Assembly (NCBI GenBank): GCA_021159425.1
Contig: JAGGRU010000037.1
Coordinates: forward strand, 1 to 10,298
Length of the DNA stretch: 10,298 nucleotides
Source: Sulfurovum sp.
GTDB taxonomy: Bacteria; Campylobacterota; Campylobacteria; Campylobacterales; Sulfurovaceae
Reading direction: 5' to 3'
The position numbers were made by a program, and so were the translations under genes. Positions 1-7,011 of this stretch are shown here, in pieces (positions within the stretch are counted from its first letter, which is position 1; each line of letters starts with the position of its first letter). The notes beneath the pieces are model-generated. The model saw only the letters and a list, made by a program, of their open reading frames with translations, was not told the DNA's origin and did no database searches.

Positions 1-1031
1 CCTATACGGCTGCCACCTTCACCTACAGGACGCATTTTAGAGATCAGGTGCAGCAAAAAGAGGAGTGACCCGTCAGAGACACGAGGTAGCCCAGGACCGA
101 ATCGTCCATCGAAACCTTTGAGTTTATGTTCATCGACTACTTCTTTTTGAACCTTCTTCCACTCTACACCAAAAGGAGGATTGGAGAGCATATAGTCGAA
201 CTTCTTGTCGTAGAGTTGGTCATCGCTGAGAGTGTTACCGTATTTGATGTTAGATACGTCCTGACCTTTGATGAGCATATCAGCTTTACATATAGCGTAA
301 GACTCAGGGTTTAACTCCTGCCCGAAAGTAACAAGCTTTGCACCTTTGTTCATCTCATGCACATACTCACTACCAGATGAGAGGAACCCACCCGTACCAG
401 CAGTAGGATCATAAAGACTTCGTACCACACCAGCTTTTGTCAATACATCATCATCACCCATAAAGAGAAGAGCAGTAGTCAGACGTACTATGTCACGAGG
501 GGTAAAGTGTTCCCCCGCTGTTTCATTAGAAGCCTCTGCAAATTTACGTATAAGCTCTTCAAACACCAGTCCCATTTGGTGATTAGAGATGCTGTCAGGG
601 TGCAAGTCAACATTGGCGAACTTCTCTACGATCTTATAAAGCAAGTCCGACTCATCCAGATACGCCAACTGGTCATCAAACTTGTAACGCTCAAAGATCT
701 CACGGGCATTCTCACTGAAGTCTGCAATATATGCTTCAAGGTTATCTCTGAGATTACTTGGGTCTGCCAGCAGTGTTCCCAGTGAAAATTTTGAACTATT
801 GTAGAAACTATGCTTAGACTTTTTAGTAAGAAATACCTCTAAAGGGATACCCAGATCTTTACGAGCCTCATACTCAGCCAGCACTGCATCACGAGTATGC
901 TCCAGCACACACTCAAGACGACGAAGAAGAGTAAAAGGCAAGATCACCTTACCATAGTCAGATTGTTTGTAGTCACCCCTAAGAAGATCGGCAACCGACC
1001 AGATGAATGATGCAGTAGATGTAAAGCTCAA
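1..1031 (-). CDS. hsdM: Type I restriction-modification methyltransferase subunit HsdM (partial, 3' end outside window)
   Basis: N6-adenine DNA methyltransferase subunit of a type I restriction-modification system. It transfers methyl from S-adenosylmethionine to adenine, with sequence specificity supplied by an HsdS partner not seen here. Translating the minus strand gives an open frame of about 343 codons with no stop before the left edge. The first ~140 residues resemble the helical HsdM N-terminal domain ([20 protein letters not shown] near the start, then [10 protein letters not shown]). [13 protein letters not shown] segment lies at ~173-184, the SAM-binding motif [10 protein letters not shown] at ~208-217 and the catalytic motif NPPF at ~284-287. 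All key residues are intact. The start is inferred: an in-frame TAA lies just upstream, no ATG precedes the conserved region, and TTG at 1031 follows a GGGGA stretch. Family members usually run 500 residues or more, so a third or more is missing to the left. Family call is firm; the start is less so. Confidence 0.9.
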   Translation of the reverse strand, partial: MSFTSTASFIWSVADLLRGDYKQSDYGKVILPFTLLRRLECVLEHTRDAVLAEYEARKDLGIPLEVFLTKKSKHSFYNSSKFSLGTLLADPSNLRDNLEAYIADFSENAREIFERYKFDDQLAYLDESDLLYKIVEKFANVDLHPDSISNHQMGLVFEELIRKFAEASNETAGEHFTPRDIVRLTTALLFMGDDDVLTKAGVVRSLYDPTAGTGGFLSSGSEYVHEMNKGAKLVTFGQELNPESYAICKADMLIKGQDVSNIKYGNTLSDDQLYDKKFDYMLSNPPFGVEWKKVQKEVVDEHKLKGFDGRFGPGLPRVSDGSLLFLLHLISKMRPVGEGGSRI

Positions 1032-1172
1032 ATTATTCCCCAATTATCTAATAGTTATATTGTTTTATATATGATACAAAGAATGAGCTAAAAAAATAGA
1101 TAATGCTTCATGCATGACCGCCAGTTAACATTACTTTTAGTATAATAACAAATTAAAATTATAAGGTTAACT
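1032..1172. promoter_or_regulatory. Divergent promoter region between hsdM and the malic enzyme gene
   Basis: AT-rich 141-bp gap between divergent genes. On the plus strand a perfect TATAAT at 1141-1146 lies 26 nt before the malic enzyme ATG and is the best -10 candidate; no good -35 is visible, as is common in Campylobacterota. The ribosome binding site AAGG (1163-1166) is 6 nt from the ATG. On the minus strand TATAAC (complement of 1054-1059) could be the -10 for hsdM. A perfect 10-bp palindrome TCATGCATGA sits at 1108-1117, and GTTAAC occurs twice (1124-1129 and 1166-1171), one copy on each side of the -10. The regulatory meaning of these is inference. Confidence 0.5.
1141..1146 (+). promoter_or_regulatory. 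Candidate -10 box (TATAAT) for the malic enzyme gene run
   Basis: Exact consensus TATAAT, 26 nt upstream of the ATG at 1173 and downstream of a T-rich stretch. It probably drives the malic enzyme, DUF2868 and DUF3482 genes together, since no comparable promoter or room for one exists between those genes. Confidence 0.5.
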
Positions 1173-2447
1173 ATGTCAGAAATCACTAAAGAAGAAGTAC
1201 TAAAATATCATAAAAAGGGGAAGATAGGTATAGATGTTACTAAACCCTGTTCTACTCAGCATGAACTCTCCCTTGCTTATACTCCCGGAGTTGCTATTCC
1301 CTGTCTTGAAATAGCAAGAGATGAAAACCTCTCTTTTGAATACACCAATCGTGCCAATCTTGTTGCTGTTGTTTCAGATGGTACAGCAGTACTTGGACTC
1401 GGAGACATTGGTGCATTGGCTTCCAAGCCTGTTATGGAAGGTAAAGCAGTACTGTTTAAAAAGTTCGCTCATGTAGATGCTTTTGATATAGAACTGGATG
1501 TGCACTCTGTTGAAGAGATTGTCGCAACGTGTAAAGCTATCGCTCCGACATTTGGCGGGATAAATCTTGAAGACATTAAAGCACCACAATGTTTTGAAAT
1601 AGAACGTATACTTAAAGAAGAATTGGATATTCCTGTATTTCATGATGATCAGCATGGAACAGCGATCATCACTACAGCAGGTTTAATGAATGTTCTTGAT
1701 CTTACCGGTAAAAAAGTGGATGAAATTAAAATTATTGTCAATGGTGCGGGTGCAGCCGGGATATCATGTGCCAAGATGTATAAGACACTGGGTGTTAAAA
1801 ATATCATTATGTGTGATTCAAAAGGTGTGATCTCAACAAGCAGAGATGACTTGAACAAATACAAAGCAGAATTTGCAGTGGAAACGGAAGCGAAAACTCT
1901 GTCTGAGGTTATAGAGGGAGCAGATATGTTCCTTGGACTGAGTAGAGCTGGTGCTTTAACGAAAGAGATGGTGGCTAAAATGGCACCGGAACCTATTATC
2001 TTTGCCTTGGCAAATCCTGTACCAGAGATCTTGCCTACAGAAGTAAAAGAGGTAAGAGATGATGTAATTATGGGAACAGGACGTTCTGATTTTCCAAATC
2101 AAATAAACAATGTGTTGGGTTTTCCTTTTATCTTTAGAGGGGCATTGGACGTGAGAGCTAAAAAAATTACAGAAGGTATGAAAATGGCAGCGGCAGAAGC
2201 ATTGGCAGCTTTGGCGAAAGAGCCAGTACCTTATTATGTAAAAGCAGCGTATCATAATGATAATATTGCGTATGGGAAAGAACATATTATCCCCTTGCCA
2301 TTTAACAAAGAAGTACTTATATGGGTTGCCTCTGCAGTTGCCAGAACAGCAGTTAAAGAGGGTGTTGCACGTGTTGATTCTTATGATGATAAAGAATATA
2401 GAGAAAGTTTAAGATGTCTTATTTATGGTTGTCCGGAAAATAAATAA
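1173..2447 (+). CDS. maeB: Malic enzyme (oxaloacetate-decarboxylating malate dehydrogenase), short form
   Basis: Cytosolic enzyme that oxidatively decarboxylates malate to pyruvate and CO2 with NAD(P)+ and a divalent metal, linking the TCA cycle to pyruvate. At 424 residues it has the two malic-enzyme domains only and lacks the phosphotransacetylase-like C-terminal domain of long MaeB proteins. Visible motifs are SLAYTPGV (33-40, likely catalytic Tyr36), [13 protein letters not shown] (68-80), EGKAVLFKK (89-97, likely catalytic Lys91), NLEDIKAP with acidic metal ligands (131-138), FHDDQHGTA (156-164) and the dinucleotide loop NGAGAAG (190-196). Asp215 near the end of the second Rossmann strand could favour NAD, but cofactor choice cannot be settled here. 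The ATG follows an AAGG ribosome binding site by 6 nt. The next gene starts 3 nt after the stop, so the two are probably cotranscribed and translationally coupled. No defect is seen. Confidence 0.95.
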   Translation: MSEITKEEVLKYHKKGKIGIDVTKPCSTQHELSLAYTPGVAIPCLEIARDENLSFEYTNRANLVAVVSDGTAVLGLGDIGALASKPVMEGKAVLFKKFAHVDAFDIELDVHSVEEIVATCKAIAPTFGGINLEDIKAPQCFEIERILKEELDIPVFHDDQHGTAIITTAGLMNVLDLTGKKVDEIKIIVNGAGAAGISCAKMYKTLGVKNIIMCDSKGVISTSRDDLNKYKAEFAVETEAKTLSEVIEGADMFLGLSRAGALTKEMVAKMAPEPIIFALANPVPEILPTEVKEVRDDVIMGTGRSDFPNQINNVLGFPFIFRGALDVRAKKITEGMKMAAAEALAALAKEPVPYYVKAAYHNDNIAYGKEHIIPLPFNKEVLIWVASAVARTAVKEGVARVDSYDDKEYRESLRCLIYGCPENK

Positions 2448-2450
2448 AAT

Positions 2451-3833
2451 ATGAATTTAAAATCCTATCTGGATCTTTTTGAACTCTTGGGAACAGATAC
2501 CTCTTCTCGGGAGGAGAGACGTGCTTTTGGTTTGGTCAATGTAGTCACTAAAAATAAACCTCTTGAACAACTTTCAGCATGGGTGTATGAAAATAAAACA
2601 AAGTTGAAAAAACCAGCACTCAGTGAAACTTTTTCTTCAACACTTTACAGTATGACATTGCTTATTTCTGTGATTGCTTTACTATTTGGTTTTCTTTCCG
2701 GAGTGGGACTGCTCAGTTATAATGGGCATGAGCCGGTCAATGTGATCTATTTTATCGCTATGGTAGTATTTTTACCTCTTTTTACGATGACCTTAACACT
2801 TTTTTCCATGTTTCGTGCAAACGTGACTCAGAGTATGCTTGTGCATATATCTCCTGCTTTTTGGATGGAGAAAATCTTAGGTCTGTTACCCAATAAGATA
2901 GAAGATAATTTAAAAGAAGTAAAGATCAATCCTCTTCTTGCAAACTGGATAGTCATAAAGCGTTCACAGATCATTGCTTTGGCTTTCTCTTTTGGACTTT
3001 TACTCGCTCTTTTAGGTGTGGTGGCTACTAAAGATATTGCTTTTGCCTGGAGTACTACACTAAGTATCACTCCTGAAGCATTTCATCATTTTTTACACAC
3101 ACTTGCCTTTCCATGGCGAGATCTTTACCCCTCCGCTCTGCCATCAATCGAACTGATAGAGCAGAGTCAATACTTTAGGCTTGGAGATAAACTCAGTGAT
3201 GAGATGATACAGAATGCATCTAAACTGGGTGAGTGGTGGAAATTTTTGGCATTTGCAACCCTGTTCTATGCGATCGTATTACGTTTTACTATGTATGTAT
3301 TGTCAGAATTTGGGTTCAAAAAAGCAATTCAGAGATCTTGTTTATCACTTGATGGTGCAGAGAGATTACTCCGTGACATGAATGAACCTATCATTTCGAC
3401 ATATGCAAATGAGAATGAACAACAATTTATTCAGAGACATACGGCTTATGATCAAATGATCAATGCTTTGGATGCCTCTTATGATGTTATACAGGGTTGG
3501 GCGATAGCCAAAGAGAATTTGTCTGTTATTGCAGACAGTATGAAAGTCATCTCTCCAAAGTTTTTTGAAGTAGGGGGTGGAAATACGCTGGATGAAGATA
3601 TGGAAATTATTTATCACTCCCGGGGAGAAGTACTTCTTTATGTGAAATCCTGGGAACCACCGACGATGGATTTTATTGACTATCTTGAAGCTTTGGTAAA
3701 ACGTGTGGATAAAGTGCTTGTCTGTCCTGTTGGAACTCTGGAAGATAAGTATGAAACAGAAGCAAAAGAAGTGAATGTATGGGCTAGAAAACTCTCTATG
3801 TTCGGAAGTGCAAAAGTATGGTTAAAAGTATGA
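2451..3833 (+). CDS. DUF2868 family multi-pass membrane protein
   Basis: Inner-membrane protein of unknown function. Its conserved core (TPEAFHHFLHTLAFPWRDLY, 207-226, continuing PSALPS and then EQSQYFRLGDKLS at 237-249) matches my memory of the DUF2868 family. Hydrophobic segments at about 65-88, 97-121, 172-192 and 262-282 suggest four membrane spans. The 460-residue protein begins with an ~60-residue charged, probably cytosolic part. The DxF core between spans 3 and 4 may face the periplasm, and the C-terminal ~170 residues are soluble. That tail has a GGGN segment (375-378) and an alternating hydrophobic pattern like a small alpha/beta domain. The start lies 3 nt after the malic enzyme stop with only a weak Shine-Dalgarno, suggesting coupling. 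The end overlaps the following DUF3482 GTPase gene. In many Proteobacteria DUF2868 and DUF3482 genes are adjacent, so a joint complex is likely, though no biochemical role is known to me. Confidence 0.85.
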   Translation: MNLKSYLDLFELLGTDTSSREERRAFGLVNVVTKNKPLEQLSAWVYENKTKLKKPALSETFSSTLYSMTLLISVIALLFGFLSGVGLLSYNGHEPVNVIYFIAMVVFLPLFTMTLTLFSMFRANVTQSMLVHISPAFWMEKILGLLPNKIEDNLKEVKINPLLANWIVIKRSQIIALAFSFGLLLALLGVVATKDIAFAWSTTLSITPEAFHHFLHTLAFPWRDLYPSALPSIELIEQSQYFRLGDKLSDEMIQNASKLGEWWKFLAFATLFYAIVLRFTMYVLSEFGFKKAIQRSCLSLDGAERLLRDMNEPIISTYANENEQQFIQRHTAYDQMINALDASYDVIQGWAIAKENLSVIADSMKVISPKFFEVGGGNTLDEDMEIIYHSRGEVLLYVKSWEPPTMDFIDYLEALVKRVDKVLVCPVGTLEDKYETEAKEVNVWARKLSMFGSAKVWLKV

Positions 3834-5215
3834 TGCATCCGAAATTTGCAGTTGTAGGGCATCCGAACAAAGGTAAAAGTTCTATTGTTTCAGCATTGGC
3901 CATGGATGATTCGGTGCAAATATCAGACACACCGGGTACCACAACAAAGAAGAGAAGTTTCCCCTTAAAAGTGGATGGAGAAATTTTATATGAACTTTTT
4001 GATACACCCGGTTTTCAGCGTGCCAGAAGAGTGTTGGCGTGGTTAGAACAGCATGATGTATCTGCGGATAAAAAACATGAAGTGGTACAATTATTCATTA
4101 ATGAACATAAAGATGATCCAAAATTCAATGATGAAGTTGAATTGCTTGAACCCATCATGAATGGTGCGGGCATCATTTATGTTGTGGATGGCTCTAAACC
4201 TTATGGTGAAGAGTATGAAGCGGAAATGGAGATACTTCGTTGGACAGGTCAACCTTCTATGGCACTCATAAACCATATAGATGAGAGTGATTACAGTGAA
4301 GAGTGGAAGAGGGCATTGGGACATTACTTCAAAATGGTGAGAACCTTTGACCCAATGAATACAAGTCTTGAACAGCATCTGTCTATTTTGGAGAGTGTGG
4401 CACAACTTAAAGAGGAGTGGACAGCTTCAGTAAAAGCTTCCATCCGACTTTTTGAAAAGTACCATGAGCAGATGCTGGATAGAAGCGCGGCAGTGATCTC
4501 AAAAGTCATATACAAGTCTGTTTCTCTGGTTGAAAAGTTGACGTTTTATGGTGAAGATGCAACAAAGGATGAGAAGAACAGAATAGAAGAGAAATATAAA
4601 GAGAGATTGAGAGCATTAGAAAGATCAACACAGAAAAGTATAGAGTCTATCTGGAATCATGATCATCTTCAAAAAGAGCAGCAATCTTTTCCTCTTGAGG
4701 GGATGGATCTTTTTTCAGAAGAGACAGCTTCTGTTTTTGGGCTTACCCGGAAAGAGTTACTTGTTACTGCTGCTGCAAGTGGAGCTGCCACAGGAGCAGG
4801 AGTGGATCTGCTCTTTGGAGGGGCAACTTTGCTTTTAGGTACAGGGCTTGGTGCAGTCATTGGCGGGGTAGGCGCATTCTTTGCTTTTAATGAACTTTCA
4901 GAAGTAAAAGTCTTAGGACAAACACTGGGTAAACGTTATCTTGAAATGGGACCAATGGAAAACAGGAACTTTCCTTATATTTTACTGGGACGTACTGTTT
5001 ATCATACGACTCAGGTAGCAAAGCGTTCACATGCTGTACGCGGTGTTGCAGAGTTTCATATGGACAGTATATTTAAAGAGAAGTGGCTCAATGATGACTT
5101 GAGAAAATCTTTAGAGAAGTACCATAAAAAGTTTCGTTCAGGCAAAGAGATAGAAGCAGAAGAGTTAGCTGAGTATGAAGTGTTGATCAGGGACGTTTTA
5201 AAATATTTAATTTAA
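3818..5215 (+). CDS. GTPase with C-terminal DUF3482 domain
   Basis: P-loop GTPase of the Era/TrmE-like (TRAFAC) class fused to a DUF3482 domain; cellular role unknown. In 465 residues the G1 loop GHPNKGKSS lies at 14-22, the G2 threonines follow DTPG at 37-43 (TPGTTT), G3 is DTPG at 62-65 and G4 is NHID at 152-155, with His in place of the usual Lys of NKxD. Residues ~250-290 are charged and helical, perhaps coiled coil. Residues ~314-358 form a Gly/Ala-rich hydrophobic stretch (ATGAGVDLLFGG, then GTGLGAVIGGVGAFF) suited to membrane contact. Start choice is open: ATG 3818 has GGAAG 9 nt upstream and overlaps the DUF2868 gene by 16 nt, while ATG 3830 (ATGA overlap) and ATG 3833 (TGATG) would couple to its stop. 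The P-loop begins only a few residues after the later ATGs, so all three preserve the domain. Likely works with the upstream DUF2868 protein. Confidence 0.88.
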   Translation: MVKSMMHPKFAVVGHPNKGKSSIVSALAMDDSVQISDTPGTTTKKRSFPLKVDGEILYELFDTPGFQRARRVLAWLEQHDVSADKKHEVVQLFINEHKDDPKFNDEVELLEPIMNGAGIIYVVDGSKPYGEEYEAEMEILRWTGQPSMALINHIDESDYSEEWKRALGHYFKMVRTFDPMNTSLEQHLSILESVAQLKEEWTASVKASIRLFEKYHEQMLDRSAAVISKVIYKSVSLVEKLTFYGEDATKDEKNRIEEKYKERLRALERSTQKSIESIWNHDHLQKEQQSFPLEGMDLFSEETASVFGLTRKELLVTAAASGAATGAGVDLLFGGATLLLGTGLGAVIGGVGAFFAFNELSEVKVLGQTLGKRYLEMGPMENRNFPYILLGRTVYHTTQVAKRSHAVRGVAEFHMDSIFKEKWLNDDLRKSLEKYHKKFRSGKEIEAEELAEYEVLIRDVLKYLI

Positions 5216-5216
5216 T

Positions 5217-5322
5217 GTAGGTTTGGCCAAGCCAAACGTTTTGAGGAAATCCAAACTATAATCACAGTCTAAATTGCCATACACCCACATTGAGACTTGA
5301 CGTTTGGCAGGGCCAAACCTAC
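5217..5322. repeat. Inverted-repeat element with two small hairpins (REPIN/BIME- or MITE-like), possible bidirectional terminator
   Basis: This 106-bp element fills the gap between two convergent genes. Its 23-nt arms, 5217-5239 and 5300-5322, are inverted copies matching at 21 of 23 positions, separated by 60 nt. Each arm is itself a hairpin: GTTTGGC-CAA-GCCAAAC on the left (5221-5237) and GTTTGGC-AGG-GCCAAAC on the right (5302-5318). Two palindromic units in opposite orientation are the layout of REPIN/BIME elements; the long terminal inverted repeat also fits a short MITE. It begins 2 nt after the DUF3482 stop and ends 5 nt before the pgpA stop, so it could end transcription from both sides, although neither hairpin is followed by a clear run of T right at its base. 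The inverted repeat is directly visible. Whether it is dispersed in the genome cannot be seen here. Confidence 0.7.
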
Positions 5323-5327
5323 CATTT

Positions 5328-5819
5328 TTAAAATATTTTTCCAATCCCCATAAGAAGTATTACTGTTAAAAATCCACCGGCAATTCCTGCAAGCACATCA
5401 TCCATCATGACACCCAGACCACCCTTGATCTCTCTGTCTATCCAACCTATGGTAGATGGTTTCCAGATATTAAAGAGACGGAAGGCTGCGAAGCTAAGTA
5501 CTATGGCAAGCACTTCTGCGTAAGGATATGTCATGGTCACAGCAGTTGAAATGGCAATTATTAAAGCAAGCCACATACCTGCTACTTCATCTATTACGAT
5601 CTCTTGCTGGTCATGTAGCCCTGTAAGTTTTTCATATTTGTTTATCTCAAATATACCTATGACAGTGATGGCGAGGGTCAGTAGAAAAAGTGTCTGCATC
5701 TCAAAAAAGTAGAGTATTGCCACGCCCACAGGCAAAGAGGCTAATGTACCTACTGTACCTGGAGCTTTAGGACTGAGTCCTGCACCCCCGAATGTTAAAA
5801 AAAGTTTTTGTAACGTCAT
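5328..5819 (-). CDS. pgpA: Phosphatidylglycerophosphatase A
   Basis: Integral inner-membrane phosphatase that removes phosphate from phosphatidylglycerophosphate to give phosphatidylglycerol, the last step in making that anionic phospholipid. The 163-residue protein is of normal family length. Family motifs are SPKAPGTVGT (16-25), VIDEVAGMW (75-83), FRLFNIWKP (113-121) and GGLGVMMDDVLAG (133-145). In many homologues the third motif reads FRLFDIWKP, so Asn118 is a mild change outside the acidic pairs. Hydrophobic segments at about 27-57, 80-97, 102-116 and 141-160 suggest several spans. The ATG has AAGGA about 6 nt upstream, which lies in the 8-nt gap after the preceding gene. It is the last gene of the ispDF operon. 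Its stop codon lies just beside the inverted-repeat element. Confidence 0.93.
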   Translation of the reverse strand: MTLQKLFLTFGGAGLSPKAPGTVGTLASLPVGVAILYFFEMQTLFLLTLAITVIGIFEINKYEKLTGLHDQQEIVIDEVAGMWLALIIAISTAVTMTYPYAEVLAIVLSFAAFRLFNIWKPSTIGWIDREIKGGLGVMMDDVLAGIAGGFLTVILLMGIGKIF

Positions 5820-5827
5820 GGATATCC

Positions 5828-7009
5828 TTAGGTTAATGATGTGGTTTGATAAAGCTCAATCAGCTTTAAATAGAACTGCTCTTCACTTTGCTGCTCAAGC
5901 AGTCCTGATCCGGGCATAAGAGAATAGTGCATCTCTTGCAGGTTTTCAAATCTTTCCGGGAAAAGTGCTGCCAGGATATTGGCTGAAACTTCTTTTCTTA
6001 CCAGAATAGGAGGAGGAATAAGCCCGGACTGTATGAGTTTCATGATGGCTTCTGAGTGGTAATGTACATGATGATGCTGTCCATGAGGACAGGTTTGTGT
6101 ACTTACAAGTGTTTTACACATATCACAGTAAACATACTCATCCACTGTTTTAATATCGATCTCAATATTTCTGCAATGGTCAAAAATAGAACTGAGTCTG
6201 TTTTTATCATAATAAAGCCCTAACCCACCATGATTCTTACCAACGACAAGTTGATCACATCCATAATTTTTTGCCAAAATAGCATCCAGGATAAGCTCGT
6301 TATAGCCGGCAAAAATATAAGAGTTTTCAAAAGGGATGATGAGCACTTTGTTGCGTGGTAAAAAGTTATCTGCAAAGGTTATTAGTGCATTATGTCGTAT
6401 GTCATAGCGTAAGCCTTCCGAGGTAAATGGTTTACGCAGAAAGATGATCAACAGGTCTGAATCACTAATGGCTTGACGGATCATTCTTTCATGTGCACGA
6501 TTGAATGGATTTGCTGCCAGCATGATAGAAGAGACAAATTTTGCACCGGTTTTAGTGATCATGTTCTTAATACGTTTGATATTGTCTTCTATAAGAGGAT
6601 AGGATACAGAGTATTCTCCGGACACTGCTATCTCTCCCAAGCGTGCTGTCGTATTTTTAACACCGGGATGAGAAAGATCAGAAGTACCATAAATATTTTG
6701 AAGGCGTTGGAGAGGATCAATTGCAAAAGTCTCATCTACAGTGATCTCACCTACTTTCTTACCTTCATTGATGAGGTCGATCACTTCACCGTGTTTGAGA
6801 CTTTGGAGTACTTTAGAATTTCTCTTTCCTTTTGGAGCAAGGATAAAAGCAAAAGGGAAAGGCACACCTTTATAAAACTTAGTGACATCTACTTCTTCTG
6901 CCTCTTCTTTTTTCATCAGTTTATGAAGAGGAGAAAGAAGGCCTGCCTGAACCAATGCCAAAGTGGAGAGGGCTTCTGTATCAATATAAAGTGATTTTTT
7001 ATTTTGCAT
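5828..7009 (-). CDS. ATP-sulfurylase-like protein (divergent sulfate adenylyltransferase family)
   Basis: Homologue of bacterial ATP sulfurylase (Sat), which makes or consumes adenosine phosphosulfate. The 393-residue length and domain order fit: an N-terminal PUA-like part (~1-150), a nucleotidyltransferase core (~155-290) and a zinc-binding segment CDMCKTLVSTQTCPH (295-309) followed by SGLIPPPILVRKEV. The active-site motifs are altered. The usual QxRNPxHxxHE reads AANPFNRAHE (165-174), losing the Arg and the first His. GRDHAG reads GKNHGG (257-262). The SGTxxR segment after the zinc site is replaced by HYHSEAIMK. A His-rich run GQHHHVHYH (310-318) follows the zinc site. Activity as an ATP sulfurylase is therefore doubtful, and the protein may have another role. 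From memory C. jejuni Cj1609 is a related protein in the same position. It starts 2 nt after the response regulator stop and ends 8 nt before pgpA. Confidence 0.8.
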   Translation of the reverse strand: MQNKKSLYIDTEALSTLALVQAGLLSPLHKLMKKEEAEEVDVTKFYKGVPFPFAFILAPKGKRNSKVLQSLKHGEVIDLINEGKKVGEITVDETFAIDPLQRLQNIYGTSDLSHPGVKNTTARLGEIAVSGEYSVSYPLIEDNIKRIKNMITKTGAKFVSSIMLAANPFNRAHERMIRQAISDSDLLIIFLRKPFTSEGLRYDIRHNALITFADNFLPRNKVLIIPFENSYIFAGYNELILDAILAKNYGCDQLVVGKNHGGLGLYYDKNRLSSIFDHCRNIEIDIKTVDEYVYCDMCKTLVSTQTCPHGQHHHVHYHSEAIMKLIQSGLIPPPILVRKEVSANILAALFPERFENLQEMHYSLMPGSGLLEQQSEEQFYLKLIELYQTTSLT

Positions 7010-7011
7010 TT

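Noticed and set aside
126..785. Short plus-strand open frames (126-314 and 507-785)
   Set aside because: They lie antisense inside hsdM, whose minus-strand frame carries clear methyltransferase motifs; their own translations show no domain.
1374..2285. Minus-strand open frames within the malic enzyme gene
   Set aside because: Shadows of a strongly conserved coding frame, rich in Phe, Cys and Ile as expected for antisense of AT-rich genes.
3818..3833. Possible frameshift splitting one gene into the DUF2868 and DUF3482 proteins
   Set aside because: Both proteins are complete family members with their own start and full domains; the overlap is a normal coupled start-stop arrangement.
5216..5327. 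CRISPR repeat or small RNA gene in the convergent gap
   Set aside because: The repeats are inverted rather than direct and only two, with no spacer pattern; there is no promoter-like sequence arguing for an RNA gene.
6473..6994. 173-codon plus-strand open frame
   Set aside because: Antisense to the Sat-like gene, with low-complexity Phe/Cys-rich translation, no ribosome binding site and no recognisable motif.
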